Shown one piece after another: positions 12,085 through 23,654 of a DNA stretch of 64,000 bases; positions within the stretch are counted from its first letter, which is position 1; every line of letters begins with the position of its first letter. The position numbers and the translations under genes were made by a program. The stretch covers positions 187,702,669-187,766,668 of the forward strand of contig NC_081413.1 in NCBI RefSeq assembly GCF_030272615.1. The letters run 5' to 3'. Under the pieces are notes generated by a model, which made no database searches, had not been told where the DNA came from, and saw nothing but the letters and a program-made list of their open reading frames with translations. The stretch is from Cryptomeria japonica. Taxonomy: Eukaryota > Streptophyta > Pinopsida > Cupressales > Cupressaceae.

Positions 12085-13073
12085 TATATACACTAAAAAT
12101 CAGTCTGGAGAATCGAATTAATTAAATACAAAAATATTTAATTAATGACCTGTATTCTTCTACTATATAAATGAATTAAATAATTTATTTATATAGTTCA
12201 TTTTCTTAATTCATCCCACCAAAATTGATTTCTTCTATTTCCTAATTAAATAATGAATTTGGTTAATTTGTTTATTTAATTATTCCCTCCCCATTAAATT
12301 TGAATTTTAAATTCAAATTTAAGCACATGTGTCCTAACTCCTAACCACTCCCTAACCTAACCTTCTTCTAACCAACCCCTAGCCTAACCACAAGTTAACT
12401 AATCCTATCCCTTCCAACCTCTTATCCTAACCATTTTTGGAGTGTCCACCCTCTCTTGGAGACACATGGCACTTATGCCACATGTCTCTCATCTCCATGC
12501 CACTTGCCCCCTTTGTTGGCTTATGGTTGGAGATTCTTTGCCACTTGTCTCCTTAGGAATGACAAGTGTCCATCTCCTCAACCTCCTTCCAAATTCTTCA
12601 ATCTCGATCATCGATTTATCTAGACTAAATTTGCACCATTGATTCTTGCCACCTCACCTCTGGTCATGAAAATCCTATTAATACCCCGTCTTTTGGCTAT
12701 GAGAAAAACCCTTACCATTATTATCAGCATTTGCAACAATCATAGCATAGTTATCATAACATTAGAGTAGAATTAGCATCATTTAATGGCTTTCATTAGT
12801 TGCTTAATCATCATAATGTAGATTTACATAGAAATAGATTAGCTTTTGCATCTTAGCTTGCATATCATGCCCATTTCTTGGTTTGTCACTTTGTCAAAGA
12901 TCATGCATCTGAGAGCTGCCAAATGAACTGACAAAGTCCTCAAGACTAGGGAGCGATGAGACGGTATTGGGGAGTGTTTTAATTCTTTTATTTTGTTTCC
13001 TCAATTAATGGTTCATTGTGTATGTGTGTTTTATATGTTTATTAATGGATTAATCACAATAATTTTGCACACA
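12085..13073 (+). repeat. Left LTR of gypsy C
   Basis: About 989 bases, matching 34412-35412. The start is TATATACAC where the right LTR has TGTATACAC, so the terminal TG has become TA. It ends GCACACA before the primer site. Confidence 0.9.
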
Positions 13074-13080
13074 TAAATTT

Positions 13081-13098
13081 TGGCGCCCACTGTGGGGC
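13081..13098 (+). other. Primer binding site of gypsy C
   Basis: TGGCGCCCACTGTGGGGC lies seven bases after the left LTR. TGGCGCC-type sites are usual in plant Ty3-gypsy elements. The exact tRNA was not assigned. Confidence 0.8.
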
Positions 13099-13277
13099 AT
13101 AGCCCCAAAGTTTTTAACAAAATTTTCTTGCAAGAATTTTTCTTGACAGGTTCTCACAGATTTGCAGAATAGCGTTTTTGACACACAGATTTGCTCTCCT
13201 GGAATACAGATTGTTGCTCTAAGTCACCGTTTCAGCATTTTCATCAACCAAAACAGAGGATTTGGCTCTTGACTCTC

Positions 13278-13570
13278 TTTTTCTCTATTTTGGCTCTCTT
13301 GGTTTCTAAAATAGCATTCCTGGTTTCTCAGATAGTTTTTATGGTTTCTGAAATAGCTCTTCTGGTTTATGAAATAGCATTTCTGGTTGATTAAACAACG
13401 TTTTTGGTTAATGAAACAGTGTTTTTGGTTTTTAAGATAGCATTTTTGGTCAATGAAACAACATCTTTAATTTATGAAATAGCATTTTTGGTTAACAGGG
13501 CAGCGTTTCTAGTTTCCAAAACAGCGTTCTGGGTTTCCAAAATAGCATTTTAGGCAGTTCATTTAGCAAT
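13278..13570 (+). repeat. 21-base degenerate tandem repeat, block 1
   Basis: About fourteen consecutive 21-base units resembling GCATTTCTGGTTTCTGAAATA. Twenty-one bases is seven codons, so open frames through the block show seven-residue periodicity, for example FLVSKIA. The same unit family recurs in block 2. Confidence 0.85.
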
Positions 13571-14706
13571 TTGATGTTTTGTTTTGCACTTTTTTGTTAT
13601 ATTTTTAGACTGTTATTTTCTAAAATCTGACTTCTTGTTTTCTATTTTCCAGGCACCTAATCTGTTGTCCAAGACCAAAGTTAAAAACAAACCTTCACCG
13701 CCAAAGACAAAATTCCAAACTACTAACATTTTGGTGCAACTACGGGAGATTGCATTGCTTGCTTTTGTTATTAACTTAGGCACCTAGACTAATTAGGAAG
13801 GAAAAAGAACATCATGTCTTGCATGCCTCCGATGATAAGCAAGTATGCTCTCACCTTCATGAGGTGATCAGAAAGCCAAACTCATCACTTTTCTTTTCAA
13901 GTAGTGCAAAAATCCTTAGCGGGCCTGCCCTCCCAAGTAGTCCATAAGGTCGGGTGAGAGGGGAATGACCCAAGTGGGAATGGCTAAAGCCAAGTTCATC
14001 TAACCCACTATAAAATAAATGTGATTTTGATTGAAATCGGAATCAACAACAGTGATGGGAATAGGTCTCCTCCATACCTTCGGGTATATAAAACCTTGGT
14101 TCTCAAGGCTGGGAGACCTCTTAATTGATTTTATACCCTGACGTGCCAAACGGATGCCCTTACTAGTTCCTTGTTAGTTATAAGCCATCCTTTTTAGCCT
14201 TGGTGTGATAATTTCAGTGCAAGGGGATAGAAGGTTTTCCCCCCAAGACACTCACTATTTGGTTCCTTGAAGGAAAGGCAGAAATCCTCGACTTTGCATA
14301 GGCTACTTGTAACCTTCTGGAGAGAGGGTGATTGGGTCATCCTTCCAATCCTGGAGGCCCCTATCTGCTACCTCTCGACAACAACAAAAGTGGACATCAC
14401 CATTTAGGATGTTTACACTTGCATCACGAAGATTCCTGGTTGTGGGCTAAGCTATCACATTGTCACTGATTCCTTAGGATAAATGTGCTTGAAGTGTCTT
14501 CTTTGTGCAAAACCCGTGGCAATTTGGGCTTTTTGTGAGCCTTTGGAACATACACTTGATGTTTAGATCCTAGGGACAAACAAGACAATTGTTTGAAATT
14601 CTGTCTTTTGTGTTTTCAGACAATAAATCAGACACAAATCATCCATTGATAACACAAAAATTCAAACTCAAAAATCAAACTATCAAAATAACATAGTTCA
14701 TAGCAG
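13571..14706 (+). other. Gypsy C leader between repeat blocks, no gene recognised
   Basis: No sustained coding frame with recognisable motifs. The stretch 13790-14600 is less AT-rich than its surroundings. An ORF of 67 codons at 13584-13787 has no recognised domain. The region probably holds packaging or regulatory sequence of the retroelement, but nothing specific can be shown. Confidence 0.5.
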
Positions 14707-15745
14707 ATTAGCTCTTTCGGTTCAAACATTATCTCTCTCGGTTCAAACAGTACCGCTCTTGGTTCATAGAGTATACTTATTGGTCTAAACAATAGCGTGT
14801 TTGGTTGAAATATCAGAGTTCTCAGTTCAAACATTAGAGTTCACAGTATAAATATCATATTTCTTGATGTAAACCATAGAGTTCTCGATCTAAAGAGTAG
14901 AGTTCTCGGTTCTGAGAGTGGAGTTTCTGGTTCAAACTTTAGCACTTTTGGTCCAAACATTAGCTCTTTCGGTCTGAACTTTAGCTCTCTTGGTGTGAAT
15001 ATTAGCTTTCTCATATGTCAACATTAACTCTTCATGTTTTCACTAGTTAGTTGTAAACATTAGTTGTTTGAGTTTGCACATTAAATCTTTGAGTCAAAAC
15101 AACAAGTTTCTCAGTCTAAACATCACTGTTTCAAACTTGAGAGTTCCTAATTTATAGAATAGCTCTTTCAATCTAAGTAATAGTGTTCTTGGCCAAAACA
15201 TTAGCATTCTCAGGTTAGAAAACAACAGTATTTGTCAGAGAAACATCATTTTCGATCTAAAAATAACGCTATTTGTCTGAGAAACAACACTCCTGGTTTA
15301 AGAAATAGCTCTCCTAGTCTTGAAATAGCACTCCTTGTCTCAAAAACAACATGCTTGGTCAATTCAATAGCTCTCCTGGTCTAAGAAGTAGCGTTTATAG
15401 TAAAAACAATAGCTCTTTCAGTCTGAGAAACAACTTCTTTGGTATGAGAAGTAGCATTACTGGTAAAAACTCTAGCTCTTTCAGTCTGAGAAATAGCTCT
15501 CCCAGTCTGAGAAGTGGTGTTTCTAGTATAAACATTACCTCTTTCAATTTGAGAAATAGATCTCCTGGTCTGAGAAGTGGCATTCTTGGTTAAAACAGTA
15601 GCTCTTTTGGTTTGCAAAACAACTCTCTTGGTCAACATAATAGCTCTTTCAGACTGAGAAATAGCTCTTTCGATCAGCATAGTAGCTCTTCTAGTTTGAG
15701 AAATAGCTCTTTACCTTTGAGAAGTAGCTCTTTTGGTTGATAACA
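14707..15745 (+). repeat. 21-base degenerate tandem repeat, block 2
   Basis: About fifty units near AGCTCTTTCGGTTCAAACATT early in the block, drifting to GCTCTTTCAGTCTGAGAAATA later. The 21-base spacing of the GCTCT starts is easy to follow by eye. Open frames on either strand give seven-residue repeats such as RAISQTE (minus) or NSSPSLR (plus), which follow from the repeat length. No spacers are present, so this is not a CRISPR array. Confidence 0.88.
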
Positions 15746-16137
15746 TAGCATCATATTTTAGAACATCTATTGGTCAAACACTCCAAAAATTATCTTTGGT
15801 TAAGTCAAATTTAAGACTAAACACGCTAGGTCTCACAAGTATTCATCTCAAACAAGTTTAAGATCCAAATCTCTCAAGTGCATAATCGAACATCTTTGAT
15901 AATTTGATCTTTCAGACATAGTTTCTTATCAGGATCTATCATCCTTCATCATGAAACTACAACACTAGATCAGATTGACCTAGTTCTCTAAATAGGATAC
16001 ATCTTTCCTATTTGACTTGGTCATATCATAACAAAACTTTGCACTCAAAACCAAGATCAAAAACTTGTAATTTTTCAGATGCTTGATGACAATTTCATAT
16101 TGATTGAAAAAGAAGAAACTTAGTTGCAAGGCAATTT
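15746..16137 (+). other. Gypsy C leader before copia F, no gene recognised
   Basis: AT-rich, with no motif recognised. The segment TTGAAAAAGAAGAAACTT near 16102 resembles ATAGAAAAAGGAGAAAG just after F's right LTR (near 23320), but this is too loose to be called a target duplication. Confidence 0.45.
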
Positions 16138-18600
16138 TGTTGGCAATATGCTGGATTTGGTTAAGTATTGTCATTGATGTCAACATTGTATCCTAGTTGG
16201 AGACTATCCCGGTTAGATCTATCCCATTTATTCTTGGTGATCATTTTGGTTTTGGTTGTGATTCTAATCTGGTATGATCAGACCTCTGGGATCGGTTTTG
16301 GTTGTTTATTCTAATGGTTACTGTTGGCATTTTTGGATGAGTTGATTATGTGTTGCATTGATGTTTTGTCATTGATGTCAACACTAGCTGTTATGGTTGG
16401 TTACCAGTAGAAGAGACTATCTATTGGACACTTCTAACATGTTTGGATCTATGGAATGTGATTGGTTACATGTGGTACATGCTTCTGGAGCATGTCTTGG
16501 TCAGATGGTATTGACTTGGTAATCGGATGCTATCATACAGTCTAGTAAACCCTTACTAGTACTAGTTTAAGGCTTTACCAACAGACCTCCCACTGAGGAA
16601 TCTTGATAGGATGCATAATTGGTGTTGGTACAGCTTCTACATGGATTTTAGGATGTTGAAGATGTTCTTTGATCGTGCTTCAACTGTTTGAAGACATTGC
16701 TCTGGTGTGGTGGACCTAGAATAGGTCTGGTACCTATCTAGGTTATGGATTGGTATCATGTTAACGTGTACTCTACACGTTACCGAGATGTTTCGGGATG
16801 TTCTATGGATTTGTTATTGCTTTTTTGGTCTTAAGTCGACATGGCATATCATTGTAATATTGATTTATGTAATGATCTTATTGTAATATCTTTTAGGTGG
16901 CTGACCTAATTGGTTTAGGCCTTAGGGTTTGTATAAAATAATGTAAGATCTCATTGTAGATCATGGTATGGTATGGTATGGTATGGAATGGAATAAGAAG
17001 TCATGGTCTTAGAATGCAATATTATATGTGAAGGATATTTGGTTGATCATAGGTGATAGAATTGGGATTAAGAGGTCAAAGGCCTACGGTATTGAGCTTA
17101 ACCGAGACTGTAAGCAGGCATGGTAGATGCTATCTCTAGCAGTTTACTCTATTGGATTATTGTCCATTTATCTTGAGATGGTTGTTGCCTCTCTATAGTC
17201 AGTGAGACTCTTTTGTAATGAGCAGTACGCTCTAGGCAATATGCCTTCTTGCATGTGCAGGCCCCTCATTGTATCACATACTTTCTGCAGACTTATCATC
17301 TAACTCTGGGTAGGCTTCCCACCGTGGTTTTTCCCTTTCTGGGTTTTCCACGTACAAATCATGGTGTTATGTGGTATGGTTTCTTTGCATTGATTATATG
17401 TTTAATTGTTAAGTTGTATTATTTATCGGTATCTATTTATGTTTTACCAGTACTTAAATATGGTTAATGGTTATTAAGTGGATTAAATGTTATAATTTGT
17501 TAACAACTGAATCATTCCCCCTCTCAGTTGTTCACCGGTTATCCTAACAGTTACATTCTTGTTGTATTCTGGTGGTTTCATGATTTGGTTATCACTTTTG
17601 GTATTTCCAGTTACCGGTTGGTTTATGCCTTTACCGGCTAGCTTTTGGCTTTACTAGCTTCTGGCGTTCCTCGTTAGCTTTTTCGGTATGTTGTTTTGGT
17701 GACTTGGTCAGTAGATTTTGGGTCTGTCTTATGAAATAGGTTTCTCTCATGTTGTTGGTGCTTCTTGATCATATCCCGAGCATTTGGAGACTTTGCTCTG
17801 GATGGTGTGCTATTATGGTGGTCCTATTTGGATCCGATTAAACTTTCACTGAGGGTTTCTACTGGCAAGTGAAGTGTGTTGGATCTTGGTCTTAGCGGAA
17901 TCCCTGATGGATCTAATTGTTTGGTTACTTGATTTAGGTCCATTCTATGTAATGTAAATCATAATATTGGTTCGGTGGTATCATGTGATGTAATTTTTGT
18001 AACTATGGGTTTATGGGTTTAGGGTTTAGCCGACCTTGTCAATAAGGTTGATGATCTGTATTTATAGGTGACTTGCTCATGTAATTTATATATCGATGGT
18101 TGGTCAATTATACATTATCAAAGAAAGAATTAAGTGTGAATAAATTCATATCATTTAGGTGAAGGTTGGAAAGGTTTTGTATTGCAGAGCTAACATCAAA
18201 GCTTAATTGGAACCATATCAGGCATTAGTAGATGCTACTTTCACAGTTCATTATTTTCCGGATTGTAGTCCAATGATTTTGTAAGTCAGTGAGACTTCCC
18301 TTTGTGATGAGCAGTGCACTCTAGGTTGTTGGTCTTTTGCATGTGAAGACCCCTTTGTAATTATTCACAATACTACTGCAAAGTATTAATCTGATTGTGG
18401 GTAGGGTTTCCCATCGTGGTTTTTTCCTTTCTGGGTTTTCCATGTCAAATATTGGTATTATGTGTGTTGTGCTTTCATGTTATATTCTTCATTGGGTTAT
18501 GCTTTGGTTTAAGGTTTATAATTGAATTAACTATTATTATTGTTAGTAAACCGATTCACCCCCCCTCTCAGTTTACTTTCGGTATCAGTGCATTCCAGCA
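16138..18600 (+). repeat. Left LTR of copia F, interrupted by solo LTR G
   Basis: Starts TGTTGGCAATATG and ends in TTCCAGCA before the primer site at 18603. Removing G (16322-17549) and one copy of GTTAC gives about 1230 bases, in agreement with the right LTR at 22101-23318. Confidence 0.9.
16322..17549 (+). mobile_element. Solo LTR G inside F's left LTR
   Basis: Runs from TGTTGGCATT to CCTAACA and is flanked by GTTAC on both sides (16317-16321 and 17550-17554). F's right LTR shows the uninterrupted site near 22262-22275. There is no internal region, so this is a solo LTR left by recombination. It contains TTGTCATTGATGTCAA at 16366-16381, a five-base TATGG repeat near 16970-16990, and the conserved stem-loop near 17323-17371. 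Confidence 0.92.
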
Positions 18601-18602
18601 AT

Positions 18603-18614
18603 TGGTATCAGAGC
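18603..18614 (+). other. Primer binding site of copia F
   Basis: TGGTATCAGAGC, initiator-Met type, two bases after the LTR. Confidence 0.9.
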
Positions 18615-18655
18615 GAGGTCCTCTCTGTAGAAGCTTAACTGCTTGAGGAGATCTG

Positions 18656-19755
18656 ATGGAAACTGCATCTAGTTATACATTCAATCCTTACCAGAAGGAG
18701 AGACCCAAATTTGATGGTACAAATTACAAGATATGGAAGGAGCGAATGAAGATTCATCTCAGATGTCTTGGAGCTGAAGTTTGGGAGATAGTGGAGAAAG
18801 AGTATATACCTCATGATCCTAATTCTGGAACACCGGCACTTGCTGATGAGCAAAAAAGAGCTGAAAATGATGTAAGAGCAAAAGAAGAATTATTAAGCAC
18901 CCTATCTGATGAAAAGCTATTGAATTTCATAGAGTTGGAGAATTCTAAGTTGATCTAGACAAATCTTGAAACTCTTTATGAAGGTGACCAGGCTGTGAAT
19001 ATTGCAAAACTTGAAGGTTTTTAGGTAAGATATAAAACTTTAAAGATGGAAGAAGATGAGAAGATAAGTTATTTTATGGATAGAGTCAATGAGATTGTCA
19101 TGGATATCAAATGTTGTGGTAGATTTGTTAGCAAGGATGAAATAGTGTCAAAAGTTCTAAGAGTTCTACCTTCGGCTTACAAGATGAAGGCTACTACTAT
19201 CAATGAACTCTAGACGATGTCAAGTATCCCTATGACCAGAGATACACTACTTGGGAAATTGACTGCTTTTGAAGTTCAAGAACTTGGAGATCAGAGTGCT
19301 ACTAAAACTAAGATTTCATTTAGAGCATGTGCATCCGATAAACAGAAGATAGATTGGAAAGAGATGCATGCTAAGGATATGGAGTAAATTGAGAAAGAAG
19401 AAATAGAGCTTGAAGAGCTGGAAGCCCTGATTGCTAGAAGAATTCCTAAAGGACCAGCTGGAAGTAAGTATGAAGGAAAAGTCCCTTTTAAATGTTTTTC
19501 ATGCAATAAGATTGGCCATTTTGCATCTAGATGCCCTGAAAGAACTGCTAGGAATCATGAAAGATTTATGAGAAATTATAAGCCTAATCCTGAATATCAG
19601 AGCAGACCTAGATTCAAAAGGAATAAAGATAAATCATTTTATTATGTTGGTGATGATGATGAACCTGTGAGTGGATCAATAATGGTGCTTCATCTGGTAA
19701 ATATTGGGTCTTTATTGCTATCAAGGATGATTCTCCAGAATCTATCATTGAACCA
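18656..19755 (+). pseudogene. gag: copia F gag relic
   Basis: The ATG at 18656 opens a copia gag frame with the motif FDGTNYKIWKERMKIH near 18710. Stops occur near 18957, 19021, 19212 and 19384, followed by a frameshift near 19680. The zinc knuckle CFSCNKIGHFASRC near 19496-19537 is intact, unlike that of A. The N-terminal WKERM...W pattern is the UBN2-like copia gag domain. Confidence 0.87.
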
Positions 19756-21340
19756 ACACATACTGAGGAAAAGGCCTTGGCTGCTAAAATTGAAGAAAAG
19801 GATGAATGGGTTATAAATAGTGGTTGCTCACATCACATGATTGGTGACAAAAGAAAGTTCTTATCATTGCAAGAGTTTGATGGTGGATTGGTCAGATTTG
19901 GAGACAACGAGGCATGTAGGATCAGAGGCAAAGGAACAATATCATTGGATGGTAAGACTAATATTGATAATGTTTATTATGTTGAAGGCTTAAAGCATAA
20001 TCTTTTAAGTGTAGGTCAGATGGTGGATAGAGGATTTCACTTGCAATTCAAAGATGGAAAATGCAAGATCATTAATAAATATGGATTGGAGATTGCTTTT
20101 GAAACTCAAACTAATGGAAATATGTTTCATTTGAACTCCAATGAGAAGGCTTGCTCGATTGCTCAGATTCATGAAAGTTGTTTATGGCATAAGAGGATGT
20201 GTCATGTTAATTTTGATTGCATAGTAAAGACCAATTCAATACCGGTTGTCACAGATTTGCCCAAGATTGTTAAACCTCATAATTCAGTATGTAGAAGTGT
20301 AAATGATAAATCTAATGAAATTTTTGATCTTATTCATACTGATTTGTGTGGACCGGTAAGGACTAAAATCTTTCAAGGTGATAGATACTTTATGTTACTT
20401 AGGATGACTATTCTAGAATAATGTGGGTGGCATTTTTGAAAGAGAAAACTGAAGCTTTTGAAAAATTCAAAATCTTTAAGGCTATGGTTGAGACTGAGAT
20501 AGGACTGAAGATAGAGTGCTTAAGATCAGATCATGGTGGTGAGTTTACATTTGGTGAGTTCAACAACTTTTGTGAAAGGAATGGTATTAGGAGACAACTT
20601 TCTGCACCTAGAACCCCACAATAGAATGGATTGGTGGAAAGAAAGAATAGAACAATTTTGGATGTTGCAAGGACTATGATGACTAAAGCTAAATTACTTG
20701 ATATCCATTGGAGAGAGGTTGTCAATATTGTTGTATGCACTTTCAATAAAGTACACATTAAAGGCGATACCAGTAAGACTCCTTATGAACTATGGTTTGG
20801 TCATACTCCTATTGTTAGATATTTTTGAATTTTTGGAAGAAAATGTTACATTAGAAGAGATGATGCATTAGGAAAGTTTGATCCTAGAAGTGATGAAGGA
20901 ATATTTTTGGGTTATTCTACTAAGAGAAAAGCATATAGATGTTATAACAAAAGATTGAATAGGATATTGGAAAGCATAAATGTCAAGGTGGATGAGCATG
21001 GTAGTAATCAGATCAGAGCATTTGATTATGAATGGAAAGATGAATTTATCAGACCTAAACCAGTAATGCAAGAATCGGTTCAGAATAGTGAACCTGTGAT
21101 ATCGATAGCATCAGAAAATTCAACAGTGATAGAGGAAAAACATAATGCGTCAACAAATCAAGAAAATTCAAAGACTCCCAGGTATGTAAAGCTAAATCAT
21201 TTTGAAGATTGGATTATTGGAGATAAAAGGAAAGATGTGATGACTAGGAGAAGGTTATCTACTGAAGAGGTATGTTTAATTTCACAAATTGAACCAGAAT
21301 CTTTCATTGAAGCAAGGATGAAAATTGGTTAAAAGCAATG
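19756..21340 (+). pseudogene. pol: copia F protease and integrase relic
   Basis: The protease motif reads INSGCSHHM near 19812, so the catalytic Asp is Asn (GAT to AAT). The integrase follows: LWHKRMCH (about 20180), HTDLCGP (about 20337), LRSDHGGEF (about 20522) and NGLVERKNRT (about 20627), so its DDE residues remain. Frameshifts lie near 20405 and near 21315, with stops near 20622 and 20826. The tail ends at KDENWLKAMD, the normal link to RT, where the deletion begins. Confidence 0.88.
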
Positions 21341-21797
21341 GATTAGATCTTTGGGGTGTGCGTCCTTGGTTTCATTGTGTTGCACACTGCGGTGCTTGGA
21401 TTTATGGCATGGTATGCATTCTTTCTTGGGAAGAAGTTGGTTTCATGGCTTAGTAAGAAACAATCATGCACTTCATTGTGTATAGCTGAAGAAGAATATG
21501 TTGCAGCTGCTACCAAATGTACTCATATTTTATGGATGAAACAAATGTTAAAGGATATAAGGGTAATTTATGATATGCATATTGTTATTCATTGTGATAA
21601 TACTACTGCTATTGATATGACAAATAATTTGATATTTCATTCCAAATCAAAACACATTTCTATAAGGTATAATTTCTTGAAGGAAAAGGTTGAAGCAAAG
21701 GAAATCGGATTGGTTTATGTGGTTACTAAGGAACAAATTGCAAATATTCTAATGAAACCATTTCCTAAAGATACTTTTGAATATCTCAAAGATTAGT
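21341..21797 (+). pseudogene. pol: copia F deletion junction and RNase H relic
   Basis: After KDENWLKAMD a stop and about 70 bases of unrelated sequence (about 21342-21412) lead straight into RNase H at FFLGKKLVSWLSKKQ. The RT, including its YVDD or FVDD motif, is absent. RNase H continues through EEEYVAAATK and ends at DTFEYLKD. The first RNase H strand with the TDAD motif is also gone. The filler has no match within the window that could be seen. Confidence 0.85.
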
Positions 21798-22089
21798 TGG
21801 GGGTTACCAACCCTCCGGAAAAGACTTAGTGATGCAAATATGCATCAATCCAGTGAAGCTTATCAGACATACTTTTTTGATCTGGGTTGATGAAGATGGT
21901 CCTACTACTCAGGGGGAGTAGTTAGCTAATTGGTTCAGTACTCTTGGTTTAGTATCCGTCCTTTGTCATTGATTTCAAATTGGGAGAAGGTATTCATGTG
22001 AAAACCGCTAGATCTTTTAGTGTTTTGGAGTTTGTTGGCATTTCTTGGCACTTGGATGTTTTTCACATTTAGTGTTGTCATTAATGCTA

Positions 22090-22100
22090 AAGGGGGAGAT
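22090..22100 (+). other. Polypurine tract of copia F
   Basis: AAAGGGGGAGA directly before the right LTR start at 22101. A weaker tract lies near 21980. Confidence 0.85.
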
Positions 22101-23318
22101 TGTTGGCAATATGATAAATTTGGTTAAGTGTTGTCATTGATGTCAACACTGTATTCTGTTTGGACAATATCTTGATTAGTCTTGGTGATCATTTTGGCTT
22201 TGGCTGTGATTATGATCTGGTATGACCAGACCTTTGGAATCGGTTTTGGATGCTTATTCTGATGGTTACATGCTAGCTATATTCTGGTGGTTTCATGATT
22301 TGGTTATCGCTTTTGGTATTTTTGGTTACCGGTTGGTATATGCCTATACCGGATATCTTTTGGCTTTACTGGATTTTGGCATTCCCGGTTAGCTTTTTCG
22401 GTATGCTGTTTTGGTGACTTGGTCAGTGAATTTCGGGTCTGGCTTATGGAATTGGTTTCTCTCATCCTTTTGGTGCTTCTTTATCATATCCCGAGCATTT
22501 GATGATTTTTATTTGGATGGTTTTCTATTATGGTGGTCCTATTTGGATCCAGTTAAACTTTCACTGAGGGTTTCTACTGGCAAGTGAAGCGTGTTGGATC
22601 TTGGTCTTAGGGGAATCCCTGATGGATATAATTGTTTGGTTACTTGATTTAGGTCCATGCTATGTAATATAAACCATAATATTGGTCTAGTGGTATCATG
22701 CGATGTAATTTTTATAATTATGGGTTTATGGGTTTAGGGTTTAGCCGACCTTGTCAATAAGGTTGATGATATGTATTTATAGGTGACTTGCTCATGTAAT
22801 TTATATATCGATGGTTGGTCAAGTCTGCATTATCAAAGAAAGAATTAAGTGTGAATAAAGTCATATCATTCAGGTGAAGGTTGGAAAGGTTTTGTATTGC
22901 AGAGCAGACATCAGAGCTTAACCGGAACTCTATCAGGCATTAGTAGATGCTACTTTCACAGTTCATTATTTTTTGGATTGTAGTCCGATGATTTTGTTAG
23001 TTAGTGAGACTTCCCTTTGTGATGAGCAGTGCACTCTAGGTTGTTGGACTTTCTGCATGTGCATGCCCCTTTGTAATTATTCACAATACTATAGCAGAGT
23101 ATTCATCTGATTATGGGTAGGGTTTCCCACCGTGGTTTTTCCCTTTACGAGTTTTCCATGTCAAATATTGGTGTTATGTGTGTTGTGCTTTCATGTTATA
23201 TTCTTCATTGGGTTATGCTCCGATTTAAGGTTTATAATTAAATTTACTGCTTTTATTGTTAGTAAACTAATTCACCCCCCCTCCCCTCTCAGTTTACTAT
23301 CGGTATCAGTGCATTCCA
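22101..23318 (+). repeat. Right LTR of copia F
   Basis: Matches the left LTR without G. Starts TGTTGGCAATATG and ends GCATTCCA, a few bases shorter than the left copy. TTGTCATTGATGTCAA is at 22131-22146 and a C-homopolymer near 23275. Confidence 0.9.
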
Positions 23319-23654
23319 ATAGAAAAAGGAGAAAGTTTCTCTATATAAATCACAAAATCTTAGTGAAACATCACATATTTTTCCATCATTATCAAAATTA
23401 TTTTCATGGTAGAGGAAATGAATTTGATGAGGAACCTTTGAGAACGCGTGTTACGCAACAGAGGTCTGTGTTATCACAAAGTCTAAATCAAAGTGGTCAC
23501 ATCAACTTGTCTTATTTACATCAAGAATTGATCACTTATTGAGCAACATTTTTGGAAGAGTAAAATTTTTTGAAACAACAAGATCACTTTTATGCCAATT
23601 TTGACGAGAAATCAGAGGAGATTGAAATAATAGAAACAAGGGCAAACATTTACA

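Larger units (their letters stand above)
16138..23318 (+). mobile_element. Ty1-copia element F, RT-deleted
   Basis: A copia element inserted in the gypsy C leader. The left LTR is 16138-18600 (containing solo LTR G), the internal region has gag, protease, integrase and RNase H, and the right LTR is 22101-23318. Nearly all of the reverse transcriptase is missing: the frame goes from the post-integrase connection region (about 21340) to RNase H (about 21415) through a short unrelated stretch. No clean target duplication was seen at the outer ends. F could only have moved with enzymes from another element. Confidence 0.9.

Noticed and set aside
15381-15680. Heptad-repeat protein on the minus strand
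   Set aside because: The seven-residue period is imposed by the 21-base DNA repeat; similar frames occur on the other strand, and no start context or homology is seen.
13278-15745. CRISPR-like array suggested by regular repeats
   Set aside because: Units are contiguous 21-mers without unique spacers, degenerate, and in a eukaryotic retroelement leader.
16102-23340. GAAAAAGAAGAAACTT / GAAAAAGGAGAAAG as target duplication of F
   Set aside because: Too long, imperfect and not directly at the LTR ends.
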